A stretch of DNA of 35,463 nt from CAZRXG01 sp964603985 (GTDB lineage: Bacteria; Chloroflexota; Anaerolineae; Aggregatilineales; UBA3940). The position numbers were made by a program, and so were the translations under genes. The stretch is taken from positions 1-35,463 of the forward strand of contig CAZRXG010000040.1 in NCBI GenBank assembly GCA_964603985.1. Reading direction: 5' to 3'. The notes under the pieces were generated by a model. The model made no database searches. It was given only the letters and a program-made list of their open reading frames with translations, and had not been told where the DNA came from. Shown in pieces: positions 1-8,260 of this stretch (its first letter is position 1; every line of letters starts with the position of its first letter).

Positions 1-995
1 ACCGAGATTTCATTGTTCAGGTAGAAGACCTGAAGACCTACTTTTACACCCTGGACGGAGTCGTCCGGGCGGTGGACGGCGTGACGCTGGAGGTCAGGCC
101 CGGCGAGACGCTCGGCCTGGTCGGCGAGTCCGGCAGCGGCAAGAGCGTGACCGCCTTCTCGATCCTCCGCCTGCTGCCCGCCAAGATCGGGCGCATCGTT
201 CAGGGCCAGATCCTCTTCGACCGCGGCTTCGGCGAGCCGCCCATCGACCTGACCACCGTCGACCCCAACGACAGCCTGATCCGCAGCATCCGGGGCAACG
301 AGATCGCCATGGTCTTCCAGGAGCCGATGACCTCCCTGTCACCCGTGCACACGGTCGGCAGCCAGATCGCCGAGGCGATAGAGCTTCACCAGAACGCCAC
401 CAAAGAGGAAGCCGAGGAGATGACCGTCGAGATGCTCGAAAGGGTCGGCATCGCCATGCCGGAGCAGCGCTTCCACGAGTATCCCCACCAGCTTTCCGGC
501 GGGATGCGGCAGCGCGCCATGATCGCCATGGCGCTTTCCTGCACCCCCTCCCTGCTCATCGCCGACGAGCCGACCACCGCGCTGGATGTCACCATCCAGG
601 CCCAGATCCTCGAGCTGATGAAGTCGCTCCAGGATCAGCTCGGCATGGCGATCATGATGATCACCCACAACCTGGGCGTGATCGCCGAGACCGCCGACCG
701 CGTGGACGTGATGTACATGGGCAAGGTGCTGGAGAGCGGCGACGTGCGTACCATCTTCCATCGCCCCCTCCACCCCTACACGGTCGGCCTGCTGCGCTCC
801 ATCCCGCACCTGGGCACCCGCGTGAAGGAGCGCCTGACGCCCATTCCCGGCAGTGTCCCCGACCCCTTCTCCGTGCCGCAGGGGTGCGCGTTCTATCCCC
901 GCTGCCTGGCCGAGAAGCGTCCCGCCTGCCAGGAGGAAGTGCCGCTGCTGGAGGTAGAGCCGGGTCACAGCGTGCGCTGTACGCTGTACTTCTGA
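1..995 (+). CDS. Oligopeptide/dipeptide-type ABC transporter ATP-binding protein (OppD/DppD-like), 5' partial
   Basis: This is one of the two cytoplasmic ATPases that power an Opp/Dpp-type importer. The reading frame is open from base 3 (RDFIVQVEDLKTYFYT...), so the true start lies upstream of the window and the GTG at 72 is internal. Visible motifs are Walker A GESGSGKS, signature LSGGMRQRAM and Walker B LLIADEPTTALD. The C-terminal Opp/Dpp extension (GCAFYPRC, with further Cys) follows; in this family it carries conserved cysteines. It is followed 32 nt later by the OppF-type partner. The permease and binding-protein genes are presumably upstream. In Chloroflexota and Thermotogota, transporters of this class often import oligosaccharides rather than peptides. 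Given the uronate genes downstream, a sugar or oligouronide substrate is plausible but is inferred from context only. Confidence 0.93.
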   Translation, partial: RDFIVQVEDLKTYFYTLDGVVRAVDGVTLEVRPGETLGLVGESGSGKSVTAFSILRLLPAKIGRIVQGQILFDRGFGEPPIDLTTVDPNDSLIRSIRGNEIAMVFQEPMTSLSPVHTVGSQIAEAIELHQNATKEEAEEMTVEMLERVGIAMPEQRFHEYPHQLSGGMRQRAMIAMALSCTPSLLIADEPTTALDVTIQAQILELMKSLQDQLGMAIMMITHNLGVIAETADRVDVMYMGKVLESGDVRTIFHRPLHPYTVGLLRSIPHLGTRVKERLTPIPGSVPDPFSVPQGCAFYPRCLAEKRPACQEEVPLLEVEPGHSVRCTLYF

Positions 996-1027
996 GTGCA
1001 AGGTCAAGAGCGAAGGCGGTAAACCGT

Positions 1028-2062
1028 ATGGACGAACTTGATACAACCAACGCAGAACAGGACAGCTCGACCCTGGTCGAAGTCCGCAACCTGAAAAAGT
1101 ACTTCCCCATCCAGCGCGGCTTTTTCCGCCAGGTGGTCGGGCACGTCCGCGCCGTCGACGGGGTGGACTTCTTCATCCGCGAGGGTGAGACGCTCGGCCT
1201 GGTCGGCGAGTCGGGCTGCGGCAAGACCACCACCGGCAGGCTCATCCTGCGCGCCATCGAGCCGACCGAGGGCGAGGTCTTCTACCGCACCAACGGCGAG
1301 ATGGTCAACATCGCCAGGCTGTCCCGCCCGGCGATGAAGGAGCTTAGGCGCGAGGTGCAGATCATCTTCCAGGATCCCTTCTCCTCACTCAACCCGCGCA
1401 TGACCGTCATGGACATCGTCAGCGAGCCGCTGGTCATTCACAACGTCGCCAGCGGCGGGGAGCTTAAGGTGCAGGTCCGCGAGCTGCTCGAAGCCGTCGG
1501 CCTCAAGGCCCAGCACATGAACCGCTACCCCTACGCCTTCAGTGGCGGCCAGCGCCAGCGCATCGGCATCGCCCGCGCGCTTGCCCTGCGGCCCCGGCTG
1601 ATCATCGCCGACGAGCCGGTCTCGGCGCTCGACGTGTCCATCCAGGCCCAGGCGCTCAACCTGCTCGCAGACCTCCAGGCCGAGTTCGGGCTGACCTACC
1701 TGTTCATCGCCCACGACCTGTCCGTCGTGGAGCACATCAGCGACCGCGTGGCGGTGATGTACCTGGGCAAGGTCGTCGAGCTGGCCTCGGCAGCCGATCT
1801 GTACGCCAGCCCGGCCCATCCCTACACCGAGGCGCTGCTCTCGGCGGTGCCCCACACCGACCCCGACATCGTCACCCAGCGCATCCTGCTGCCGGGCGAC
1901 GTTCCCGACCCGTCCGACCCGCCGCCGGGCTGCAAGTTCCACCCGCGCTGCCGCTACGCCGAACCGGTCTGCTCGGCGGAGATCCCGGTGTGGCATCACC
2001 TGGGTGGCGATCACTGGGCCGCCTGCCACTTCGCCGACGAGTTAGACCTGGCGGGCATATGA
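1028..2062 (+). CDS. Oligopeptide/dipeptide-type ABC transporter ATP-binding protein (OppF/DppF-like)
   Basis: This is the second ATPase of the importer, 344 aa. ATG 1028 is chosen because the protein then starts just before the conserved 'TLVEVRNLKKYFP' beginning of the fold; the frame stays open upstream but only over the end of the previous gene. Walker A is GESGCGKTT, signature FSGGQRQRIGIARAL, Walker B LIIADEPVSALD, with the D-loop and H-switch (LFIAHDLSVVEH) intact. The C-terminal Opp/Dpp segment has the GCKFHPRC cysteine motif. OppD and OppF form the heterodimeric motor of one transporter. About 400 bases without a gene follow, so this is probably the last gene of the transporter operon. 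Confidence 0.93.
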   Translation: MDELDTTNAEQDSSTLVEVRNLKKYFPIQRGFFRQVVGHVRAVDGVDFFIREGETLGLVGESGCGKTTTGRLILRAIEPTEGEVFYRTNGEMVNIARLSRPAMKELRREVQIIFQDPFSSLNPRMTVMDIVSEPLVIHNVASGGELKVQVRELLEAVGLKAQHMNRYPYAFSGGQRQRIGIARALALRPRLIIADEPVSALDVSIQAQALNLLADLQAEFGLTYLFIAHDLSVVEHISDRVAVMYLGKVVELASAADLYASPAHPYTEALLSAVPHTDPDIVTQRILLPGDVPDPSDPPPGCKFHPRCRYAEPVCSAEIPVWHHLGGDHWAACHFADELDLAGI

Positions 2063-2147
2063 GTCAGGGGGTACGCAGTTGAGTACGCCGACAAGGGGCT
2101 TATGAGGATCTACAAAATAGTAAGGTGGCTCTCATTCGTGCTCTGTA

Positions 2148-2317
2148 AAGTTGGTCTTGGGCAGGTTGTTGCTCAATCCCTCACCCGCCTTCGCCCGACC
2201 TCCGGTCGCGCTCAGCCTGCCCTCTCCCTGAGGGAGAGGGCGAATCGAGGACGGCTTAACCGTCCGAGATGGGTGAGGGCCATGTCCCAATCCACACTAT
2301 TCAGGTTAGCAGAGCAC
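2148..2317. repeat. Interspersed cloverleaf-like repeat, copy 1
   Basis: A ~170 bp element whose reverse complement recurs at 13643-13811 with almost the same length. The core is 2178-2279. Outer arms CCCTCACCC (2178-2186) and GGGTGAGGG (2271-2279) are perfect inverted repeats. Between them are three hairpins: CGACC/GGTCG (2196-2208), CCCTCTCCCT/GAGGGAGAGGG (2220-2240) and GACGG/CCGTC (2250-2264). The flanks to 2148 and 2317 are more diverged but keep matching spacing. It occupies most of the gene-free stretch 2063-2462, where I see nothing else convincing. The open frame at 2102-2416 runs straight through the repeat and is not considered a gene. Confidence 0.8.
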
Positions 2318-2462
2318 TCGTATTCTTGCCTCATTAAGTTGCTAAAGAGCAAAAGCCCCTCGGGCAGGCACAAGGTGGACTTGAACTGCGTAAGTTCTGC
2401 GAGTATCAGAGATTAGCCGAGTGATGCAGGAGTGCGCGTTCGCCCGTCCGCGAGATACCGTC

Positions 2463-3530
2463 ATGAAACCCGCAGCCGAAGAATTTCTGCCCATAGAGCT
2501 TGTTTTTAACCCCAACTGGTGGCACCACACCGCCGGTATCTCATTTGACGAGTCGTTCTACCTGGACACCCAAGCGCGCATCCAGAACGATGTCACCATG
2601 CGGCGCGTGCTCCACGAGCGCTACGGCCAGCTTGGCCTGGGCGAGCCTGACCCGCAGCCGCGCCCCATTATCGGCTCGCTGCACGTCGCCGGGGGGTTCG
2701 TCATCCCGGCCCTGCTGGGCGCGCCGATCATCTTCGCCTCCGACGCCGCCCCCCAGCCCAAACCGGTCGCCCTCTCAATTGAGGACATCGAGGCGCTGGA
2801 GAAACCCGATTTCCGGGCCGCGTGGCCGCTGAAGGACCTCATCGCCGACATGGACGCGCTCGAAGCCGAGTACGGCTATCTGGCGGGCGACACCAACACC
2901 GACGGCCTGCTCAACGCCGCCTATCACCTCTACGGCCAGGATCTGTTCATCGACTTCTATCAGGCCCCGGAGCGTGTCCGGCGGCTGCTTGACCTGATCG
3001 GCGAGCTGATCGTCGACGTGGCCCTCTACGTCCGTGAGCGCACGAGTAGCTGCTCCATCTCCGTCAACCGTATGGTCGAGCGCGTCGACCCGGCCACCTT
3101 CCTGCACGCCAACTGCTCCGTCCAGATGATCTCGCCCGACAGCTACCGCGCCATCCAACTGCCCGTCGAGGAGCGCATGGCCGCCCGCATCCGGCCCTAC
3201 GGCATCCACCACTGCGGCGACAACCTGCACCGCATCGCACCCGTCTACGCCGGGCTGGCTCCCACCTTCGTCGGTGTCGGCTGGGGCTCCGACGTGGCCC
3301 AATGCCGCGCCGCGCTGCCCGACGCTTTCCTCAACCTGCGCCTCAACCCGGTGCGTATGCTGCAATGCACCCCCGGCGAGATCTCCGCCGACACCGAGAA
3401 GCTGCTCCAGGCCGCCGCGCCGCTTGAAAAAGCGGGCGTCTGCTGCATCAACATGGATCACGGCACGCCCGACGACAACCTCTTCGCCATGTTCGAGGTC
3501 GTCCGGCGCTACCGGGGCTACGGGGCGTGA
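2463..3530 (+). CDS. URO-D superfamily protein with a methyltransferase-like zinc motif
   Basis: A 355-aa protein of the uroporphyrinogen decarboxylase superfamily, which includes heme-pathway HemE and cobamide-dependent methyltransferases (MtaA, MtbA, CmuA). Starts at GTG 2421, ATG 2424 and ATG 2463 are all in frame and none has a strong ribosome site; 2463 places the N-terminus best. The HemE substrate motif (RQAGRY) is absent. It has H-x-C (His249-His-Cys251, codons from 3207) followed by Cys327/Cys328 (codons 3441 and 3444). This is the His-x-Cys...Cys pattern, with the ~77-residue spacing recalled for the zinc site of MtaA-type methyltransferases. It begins a tight run of sugar genes and is followed 16 nt later by another URO-D protein. 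No corrinoid protein is encoded nearby, so the methyl donor, if any, is unknown. Confidence 0.82.
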   Translation: MKPAAEEFLPIELVFNPNWWHHTAGISFDESFYLDTQARIQNDVTMRRVLHERYGQLGLGEPDPQPRPIIGSLHVAGGFVIPALLGAPIIFASDAAPQPKPVALSIEDIEALEKPDFRAAWPLKDLIADMDALEAEYGYLAGDTNTDGLLNAAYHLYGQDLFIDFYQAPERVRRLLDLIGELIVDVALYVRERTSSCSISVNRMVERVDPATFLHANCSVQMISPDSYRAIQLPVEERMAARIRPYGIHHCGDNLHRIAPVYAGLAPTFVGVGWGSDVAQCRAALPDAFLNLRLNPVRMLQCTPGEISADTEKLLQAAAPLEKAGVCCINMDHGTPDDNLFAMFEVVRRYRGYGA

Positions 3531-3546
3531 GGGGAGGCGGGGCCTG

Positions 3547-4698
3547 ATGAACTCGCGCGAGCGCCTGCTGACCGCCCTGGATCACCGCGAGCCTGACCGC
3601 GTGCCCTTCGACCTGGGCAGCACGCAGGTCACGGGGATTCACCGCCTGGCCTACCACGACCTCCGCCGCGCCCTCGACCTGCCGCCCGTCGAAGCCCGGC
3701 TGTGCGACTCCATCCAGGGGCTGGCCCTGCCCGACGACGACCTGATCGAGCGCCTGGGCGTCGACGTGCGCGGCCTGTTCCCGCTCAACAGCCACAACTG
3801 GAACGTCATCGAGCAAGACGCCGGCGACTACTGGGCCTACCACGATGAGTGGGGCATCACCCACCACCGCCCCAAACCCGACGGCCTCTACTATTCCATC
3901 GTCCAGGTTCCGCTCTCCAACCCGGACGTGTCGATCCAGGACATCGAGGCCCACGCCTGGCCCGACATGGCCGACCCTCAGCGCATCACCGGGCTGCGCG
4001 ACCTGGCCGAGCGTTACCGCGCGGCGGGCTACGCCGTCGTACTCAAAGCGCCCTTCGCCGGGATCTTCGAGATGTCCCAGCGCATCGTCGGCATGGAGAG
4101 CTGCCTGATCATGATGGCCAGCGACGAGAAGCGCGCCGCGGCACTGTTCGACAAGATCCTGGAGCTTAAGCTCGCCTTCTGGGAGATGGCACTGCCCCAA
4201 CTGGCCGACGTGATCGACGTGGTCACCGAGGCCGATGATTACGGCACGCAGACCTCCCAGCTTATCTCGCCACGCATGTTCCGCCAGCAGCTTAAGCCGC
4301 GCCTGGCAGTCTTATTCGAGCGCATTAAACAACTGGCCCCCAACGCCGGGCGGTTCTTCCACTCCTGCGGCAGCGTCCGCCCCCTGATCCCCGACTTCAT
4401 CGAGATCGGCGTCCAGATCCTCAACCCTGTGCACGTCCGCGCCGACGGCATGGACCCCGTCGCCCTCAAGCGCGACTTCGGCGACGCGCTGGTCTTCTGG
4501 GGCGGCGGGGTCGATACCCAGGGCGTGCTTCCCACCGGCACGCCGCGCGAGGTCAAGGACGACGTGCGCCGCAACGTCGAGGCACTCGCCCCCGGCGGCG
4601 GGTTCGTGTTCAACACCGTGCACAACATCCAGGCCGACGTCCCACCGGAGAACGTCATCGCCATGTGGGAGGCACTGCGGGAGTACGGAGGGTATTAG
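3547..4698 (+). CDS. URO-D superfamily protein (HemE-like fold, not HemE)
   Basis: A 383-aa URO-D superfamily protein. ATG 3547 follows a good ribosome site (GGGGAGG around 3531-3537). The N-terminus 'SRERLLTALDHREPDRVPFDLG' and C-terminus 'VPPENVIAMWEALREYG' are typical of the superfamily. The HemE RQAGRY motif is missing, so a heme role is unlikely. It has an H-x-C-G motif (His272-Ser-Cys274) but no later cysteine where methyltransferases have the third zinc ligand; the region reads GGGFVFNTVHN instead. It sits 16 nt after one paralogue and 8 nt before a Gfo/Idh/MocA gene, so it is very probably cotranscribed. Proteins of this subgroup are common in sugar clusters of Chloroflexota and their reaction is unknown to me. 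Confidence 0.85.
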   Translation: MNSRERLLTALDHREPDRVPFDLGSTQVTGIHRLAYHDLRRALDLPPVEARLCDSIQGLALPDDDLIERLGVDVRGLFPLNSHNWNVIEQDAGDYWAYHDEWGITHHRPKPDGLYYSIVQVPLSNPDVSIQDIEAHAWPDMADPQRITGLRDLAERYRAAGYAVVLKAPFAGIFEMSQRIVGMESCLIMMASDEKRAAALFDKILELKLAFWEMALPQLADVIDVVTEADDYGTQTSQLISPRMFRQQLKPRLAVLFERIKQLAPNAGRFFHSCGSVRPLIPDFIEIGVQILNPVHVRADGMDPVALKRDFGDALVFWGGGVDTQGVLPTGTPREVKDDVRRNVEALAPGGGFVFNTVHNIQADVPPENVIAMWEALREYGGY

Positions 4699-4706
4699 GG
4701 AACATC

Positions 4707-5741
4707 ATGGCATCACCTGAGACGCTAGGCTTCGCCATTCTGGGCACCGGCATGGTCGCCGACTACCACTACCAGGCCATCACCGCCAACGCCGAATCGG
4801 GCGCGCGGCTGGTCGCGATGGGCCACTACGACCCGGCCCGCTTCGCGGCCATCGGCGAAAAGTTCGGCGTGCCCTGCGTCGCCCAGGACGATCTGCTGGC
4901 CGACCCCGCGGTCGATGTCGTCTGCATCTGCACGCCCAGCGGCCAGCACGCCGCGCAGACCATCGCCGCTGCCCGCGCCGGGAAACACGTCCTGGTCGAG
5001 AAGCCTATGGCCCTCAACCTGCCCGACGCCGACGCCATGATCTCCGCCTGCCGGCAGGCCAGTGTCAGCCTGGGCATCGTTCTCCAGCGCCGCGCCGCGC
5101 CTCTCTTCCAACGCATCCACCACGCCATCCAGGCCGGTGACCTGGGCGACCTCACGCTGTGCGTGGTGACCATGCCCTACTACCGGCCCCAGGCTTACTT
5201 CGATCAGGCCGACTGGCGCGGAACCTGGGCTTTGGACGGCGGCGGCGTGCTGATGAGCCAGGGCATCCACCTGGTCGATCTGCTCGTCTGGTACATGGGC
5301 GACCCGGTCGAGGTGCAGGCCCACGCCCACACGCTCCACCGCGACATCGAGGTGGAGGACACGCTGGCGGCGGCGCTGCGCTTCACCAACGGCTCGCTGG
5401 CAACCATCACCGCCACCACGACCACCGCCGGGGGGTTCCCGCACCGGCTTGAGGTCTACGGCACCAACGGCGGCATCCGGACCGAGGGCGACGTGCTGAC
5501 CGGCTGGCAGATCGCCGATCCCGACCGGGCGACCGTCGAAGCCCCACCGGCTGGCCACGCCCCCGACGCCGGGGCCGGTGGCGACCCCAGGGGCATCTCG
5601 GCTGACGACCACATCGCCCTGTTTCGCGACTTCATTCACGCCCTGCGCGAGGGGCACGCCCCATGCGTTGACGGCCCGGAAGGGCGGCGCAGCCTGTCCG
5701 CAGTGCTGGCGATTTACCGGGCCGCCGGTTTGCTGGACTGA
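4707..5741 (+). CDS. Gfo/Idh/MocA family NAD(P)-dependent oxidoreductase
   Basis: A 344-aa sugar dehydrogenase-type protein. ATG 4707 places the Rossmann motif at residues 9-18 (FAILGTGMVA). The family EKP motif is at residues 98-100 (LVEKPMALN), and the second-domain catalytic segment reads LDGGGVLMSQGIHLVDLLVWYMGD, with the conserved Asp/His pair. The family oxidises or reduces cyclic sugars, inositols and related compounds at one carbon with NAD(P). The neighbours are two URO-D proteins upstream and one downstream, and the spacing of 8 and 22 nt indicates one transcript. The substrate cannot be read from sequence; a modified uronic acid or its glycoside is the contextual guess. Confidence 0.92.
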   Translation: MASPETLGFAILGTGMVADYHYQAITANAESGARLVAMGHYDPARFAAIGEKFGVPCVAQDDLLADPAVDVVCICTPSGQHAAQTIAAARAGKHVLVEKPMALNLPDADAMISACRQASVSLGIVLQRRAAPLFQRIHHAIQAGDLGDLTLCVVTMPYYRPQAYFDQADWRGTWALDGGGVLMSQGIHLVDLLVWYMGDPVEVQAHAHTLHRDIEVEDTLAAALRFTNGSLATITATTTTAGGFPHRLEVYGTNGGIRTEGDVLTGWQIADPDRATVEAPPAGHAPDAGAGGDPRGISADDHIALFRDFIHALREGHAPCVDGPEGRRSLSAVLAIYRAAGLLD

Positions 5742-5763
5742 ACGAGGAGAAAATAGAGCCGCT

Positions 5764-6816
5764 ATGACTACACCCTGGGAGGATTTCAAGCTGGCCGCCC
5801 GTCTGGGCGAGCCGGATCAAGTGCCCGTCGCCCTGATCGTCGACAGCCCCTGGCTGCCCGGCTACGCCGGGATCGACACGCGCGACTACTTCCTTTTCCC
5901 CGAAAAGTGGCTGGCGATCAACCGCGAGCTATTGGAGCGCTTCCCCGGCATCGCCTGGATCCCCGGCTTCTGGGTCGAATACGGGATGGCCGCCGAGCCA
6001 TCCGCCTTCGGTGCCAGGCTTCACTTCCACTCCGACCGCCCCCCGTCCATCGAGCCGCTGGTCACCGACCTGGCCTACTGGGCCGGGGTGAAGCCGGTCG
6101 ATCCCCAAGAGGACGGCCTGATGCCGCTCGTACTGCGCCTGTATCAGGTCATGGACGAGCGCCTGCGCGCCGACGGCCTGCCGATCCGCATGGTCTGCGC
6201 GCGCGGCCCGATGACCATTGCCTCCTGGCTGGTCGGCGTCACGCCTCTGATGATGGGCCTCGTCAGCGACCCCGATGTCGTGTCCACGTTCCTGGAAACA
6301 CTGACGACGTCCATCATCCGCTGGCTGGAGGCCCAGCTCGAAGTGCTCCACGCGCCAGAGGGCATCATGCTGCTCGACGACCTGGTCGGCATGGTGTCGC
6401 AGGCCCACTACGACGAGTTGATCCACCCTCACCTGCGCCGCATCTTCGACCACTTCGATGGCCTGGTTCGCGTCTACCACAACGACACCCCCTGCCCCCA
6501 CCTGCTGGAGAGTCTGGCCAGGGCCGGGTTCGACGTGTTCAACTTCAGCCACCAGGTGGACATCGCCCAGGCCAAAGAGAAGATGGGCCACCGCGTCGCC
6601 CTGATGGGCAACGTCCCGCCCCTCGATGTCGGCGTGCGCGGCACACCCGACGACGTGGCCCGCTCGGCCCGCGAATGTCTGGACAAGGCGGCGGCTGGCG
6701 GCGGCCTGATCCTGTCCTTTGGCGGCGGGGTCTCGATGGGCACGCCGCCTGAGAACGTCGACGCACTGATACACACCGCCCGCGAGTGGACACCCTCCAC
6801 CCGCGCGGAGAGCTAA
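5764..6816 (+). CDS. URO-D superfamily protein, divergent third paralogue
   Basis: A 350-aa protein with the URO-D superfamily C-terminus (GHRVALMGNVPPLDVGVRGTP, then GGGVSMGTPPENVDALIHTA). ATG 5764 is used; a GAGGAG sequence lies upstream at longer than ideal spacing. It lacks both the HemE RQAGRY motif and the H-x-C zinc motif of its two neighbours: the equivalent segment reads VYHNDTPCPHLL. The three copies in this cluster are therefore not redundant at their active sites. It lies 15 nt before uxaC. Function unknown; context points to sugar-acid metabolism or to chemistry on a modified sugar. Confidence 0.83.
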   Translation: MTTPWEDFKLAARLGEPDQVPVALIVDSPWLPGYAGIDTRDYFLFPEKWLAINRELLERFPGIAWIPGFWVEYGMAAEPSAFGARLHFHSDRPPSIEPLVTDLAYWAGVKPVDPQEDGLMPLVLRLYQVMDERLRADGLPIRMVCARGPMTIASWLVGVTPLMMGLVSDPDVVSTFLETLTTSIIRWLEAQLEVLHAPEGIMLLDDLVGMVSQAHYDELIHPHLRRIFDHFDGLVRVYHNDTPCPHLLESLARAGFDVFNFSHQVDIAQAKEKMGHRVALMGNVPPLDVGVRGTPDDVARSARECLDKAAAGGGLILSFGGGVSMGTPPENVDALIHTAREWTPSTRAES

Positions 6817-6831
6817 ACAGGACGGACTTCA

Positions 6832-8259
6832 ATGGCGCATCCCAAGTGGCACTTACCCGACGATCGCTACTTCGGCCCCGACCCGGAGCAGCGCCGCATC
6901 GCGCGCGGGCTGTACAACTCGGTGGCCGATCTGCCCATCATCAGCCCGCACGGGCACGTCGACCCGCGCCTCTTCTCCGACCCGGACGCCACCTTCGGCA
7001 CGCCCGCCGATCTGCTGATCATCCCCGATCACTACGTCTTCCGCATGCTCTACTCGCAGGGCATCCCACTCGAAGCCCTGGGCGTCCCCCGCATCGACGG
7101 CGGCCCGGTCGAGACCGATCACCGCAAGATCTGGCAGACCTTCGCCGAGAACTTCTACCTGTTTCGCGGCACGCCCACCGGCGTCTGGCTGGCCCACGAG
7201 CTGCACGTCGTCTTCGGCGTCCAGGAGAAACTGACCCCCGCGACCGCCCAGGCCATCTACGATCACATCGAGGCCCAACTGGCGACGCCTGAATTCCGGC
7301 CCCGCGCCCTGTTCGAGCGCTTCAACATCGAGGTGCTGTGCACCACCGACGCCGCCACCGATCCTCTGGCCCACCACCAGGCCATCCACGACTCCGGCTG
7401 GCAGGCCGACATCCGGCCCACCTTCCGCCCCGACGCCGTCGTCAACCTGCTCACGCCCGGCTGGCACGAGAACGTCGACGCCCTGAGCGAGACCAGCGGC
7501 ATCACCGTCGATTCCTACACCACCTTCATCCAGGCCCTCGAAGAGCGGCGGGCCTTCTTCAAGCGTATGGGCGCTGCCGCCACCGATCACGCCGCCCTAC
7601 ACGCCGACACGACCGGCCTGGCGCCCGCCGAAGCCGACGCCATCTTCCAACGCGCCCTGCGCGGCCAGGCCACGCCTGAGGACGCCCACCGCTTCACCGC
7701 CCACATGATGCAGGAAAACGCCCGCATGAGCGTCGAGGACGGCCTGGTGATGCAGCTCCACGTCGGCGCGGTTCGCGGTCACAACCGCCTGATCTTCGAG
7801 CGCTTCGGCCCCGACATGGGCTGCGACATCCCCCACCGCACCGACTTCACGCGCGGCCTGCGCCCACTTCTCAACGCCTACGGCAACGATCCACGCCTGA
7901 CCCTGATCGTCTTCACGCTCGACGAGTCGACCTACGCCCGCGAGCTGGCCCCGCTGGCCGGTCACTACCCGGCCATGAAGCTCGGCCCGCCCTGGTGGTT
8001 CCACGACAGCATCAACGGCATGACCCGCTACCGCGAGCAGGTCACCGAGACCGCCGGTCTGTACAACACGGTCGGCTTCAACGACGACACGCGCGCCTTC
8101 CCCTCCATCCCTGCCCGCCACGACCTCTCCCGCCGCGTCGACGCCAACTGGATCGCCGGGCTGGTCGTGCGCGGCATCGTCGACCCGGACGACGCCCGCG
8201 AGATGATCCTCGATACCGCCTACCGGCTCGCAAAGCGGGCCTACAAATTCGGAGAGTGA
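6832..8259 (+). CDS. uxaC: Glucuronate/galacturonate isomerase
   Basis: Uronate isomerase, 475 aa, close to the usual ~470. It converts D-glucuronate to D-fructuronate and D-galacturonate to D-tagaturonate in the cytoplasm, the first step of hexuronate breakdown. It is an amidohydrolase-fold protein with the metal-binding H-x-H at His40/His42 (LPIISPHGHVDPRLF). Other family-typical segments are DHYVFRMLYSQGIP near residue 63 and LGPPWWFHDS near 385. The stop codon lies one base before the start of uxaE, so the two are surely translated from one message. With no mannonate dehydratase in the window, the downstream fate of fructuronate must be handled by the SDR and LarA-like genes or by loci elsewhere. 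Confidence 0.96.
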   Translation: MAHPKWHLPDDRYFGPDPEQRRIARGLYNSVADLPIISPHGHVDPRLFSDPDATFGTPADLLIIPDHYVFRMLYSQGIPLEALGVPRIDGGPVETDHRKIWQTFAENFYLFRGTPTGVWLAHELHVVFGVQEKLTPATAQAIYDHIEAQLATPEFRPRALFERFNIEVLCTTDAATDPLAHHQAIHDSGWQADIRPTFRPDAVVNLLTPGWHENVDALSETSGITVDSYTTFIQALEERRAFFKRMGAAATDHAALHADTTGLAPAEADAIFQRALRGQATPEDAHRFTAHMMQENARMSVEDGLVMQLHVGAVRGHNRLIFERFGPDMGCDIPHRTDFTRGLRPLLNAYGNDPRLTLIVFTLDESTYARELAPLAGHYPAMKLGPPWWFHDSINGMTRYREQVTETAGLYNTVGFNDDTRAFPSIPARHDLSRRVDANWIAGLVVRGIVDPDDAREMILDTAYRLAKRAYKFGE

Positions 8260-8260
8260 C

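Noticed and set aside
2102..2416. 104-aa open frame before the first URO-D gene
   Set aside because: Runs straight through the structured repeat copy 1; the encoded peptide is repeat translation.
2463..6816. hemE (uroporphyrinogen decarboxylase) annotation for the URO-D proteins
   Set aside because: All three lack the RQAGRY substrate motif, and no heme genes are nearby.
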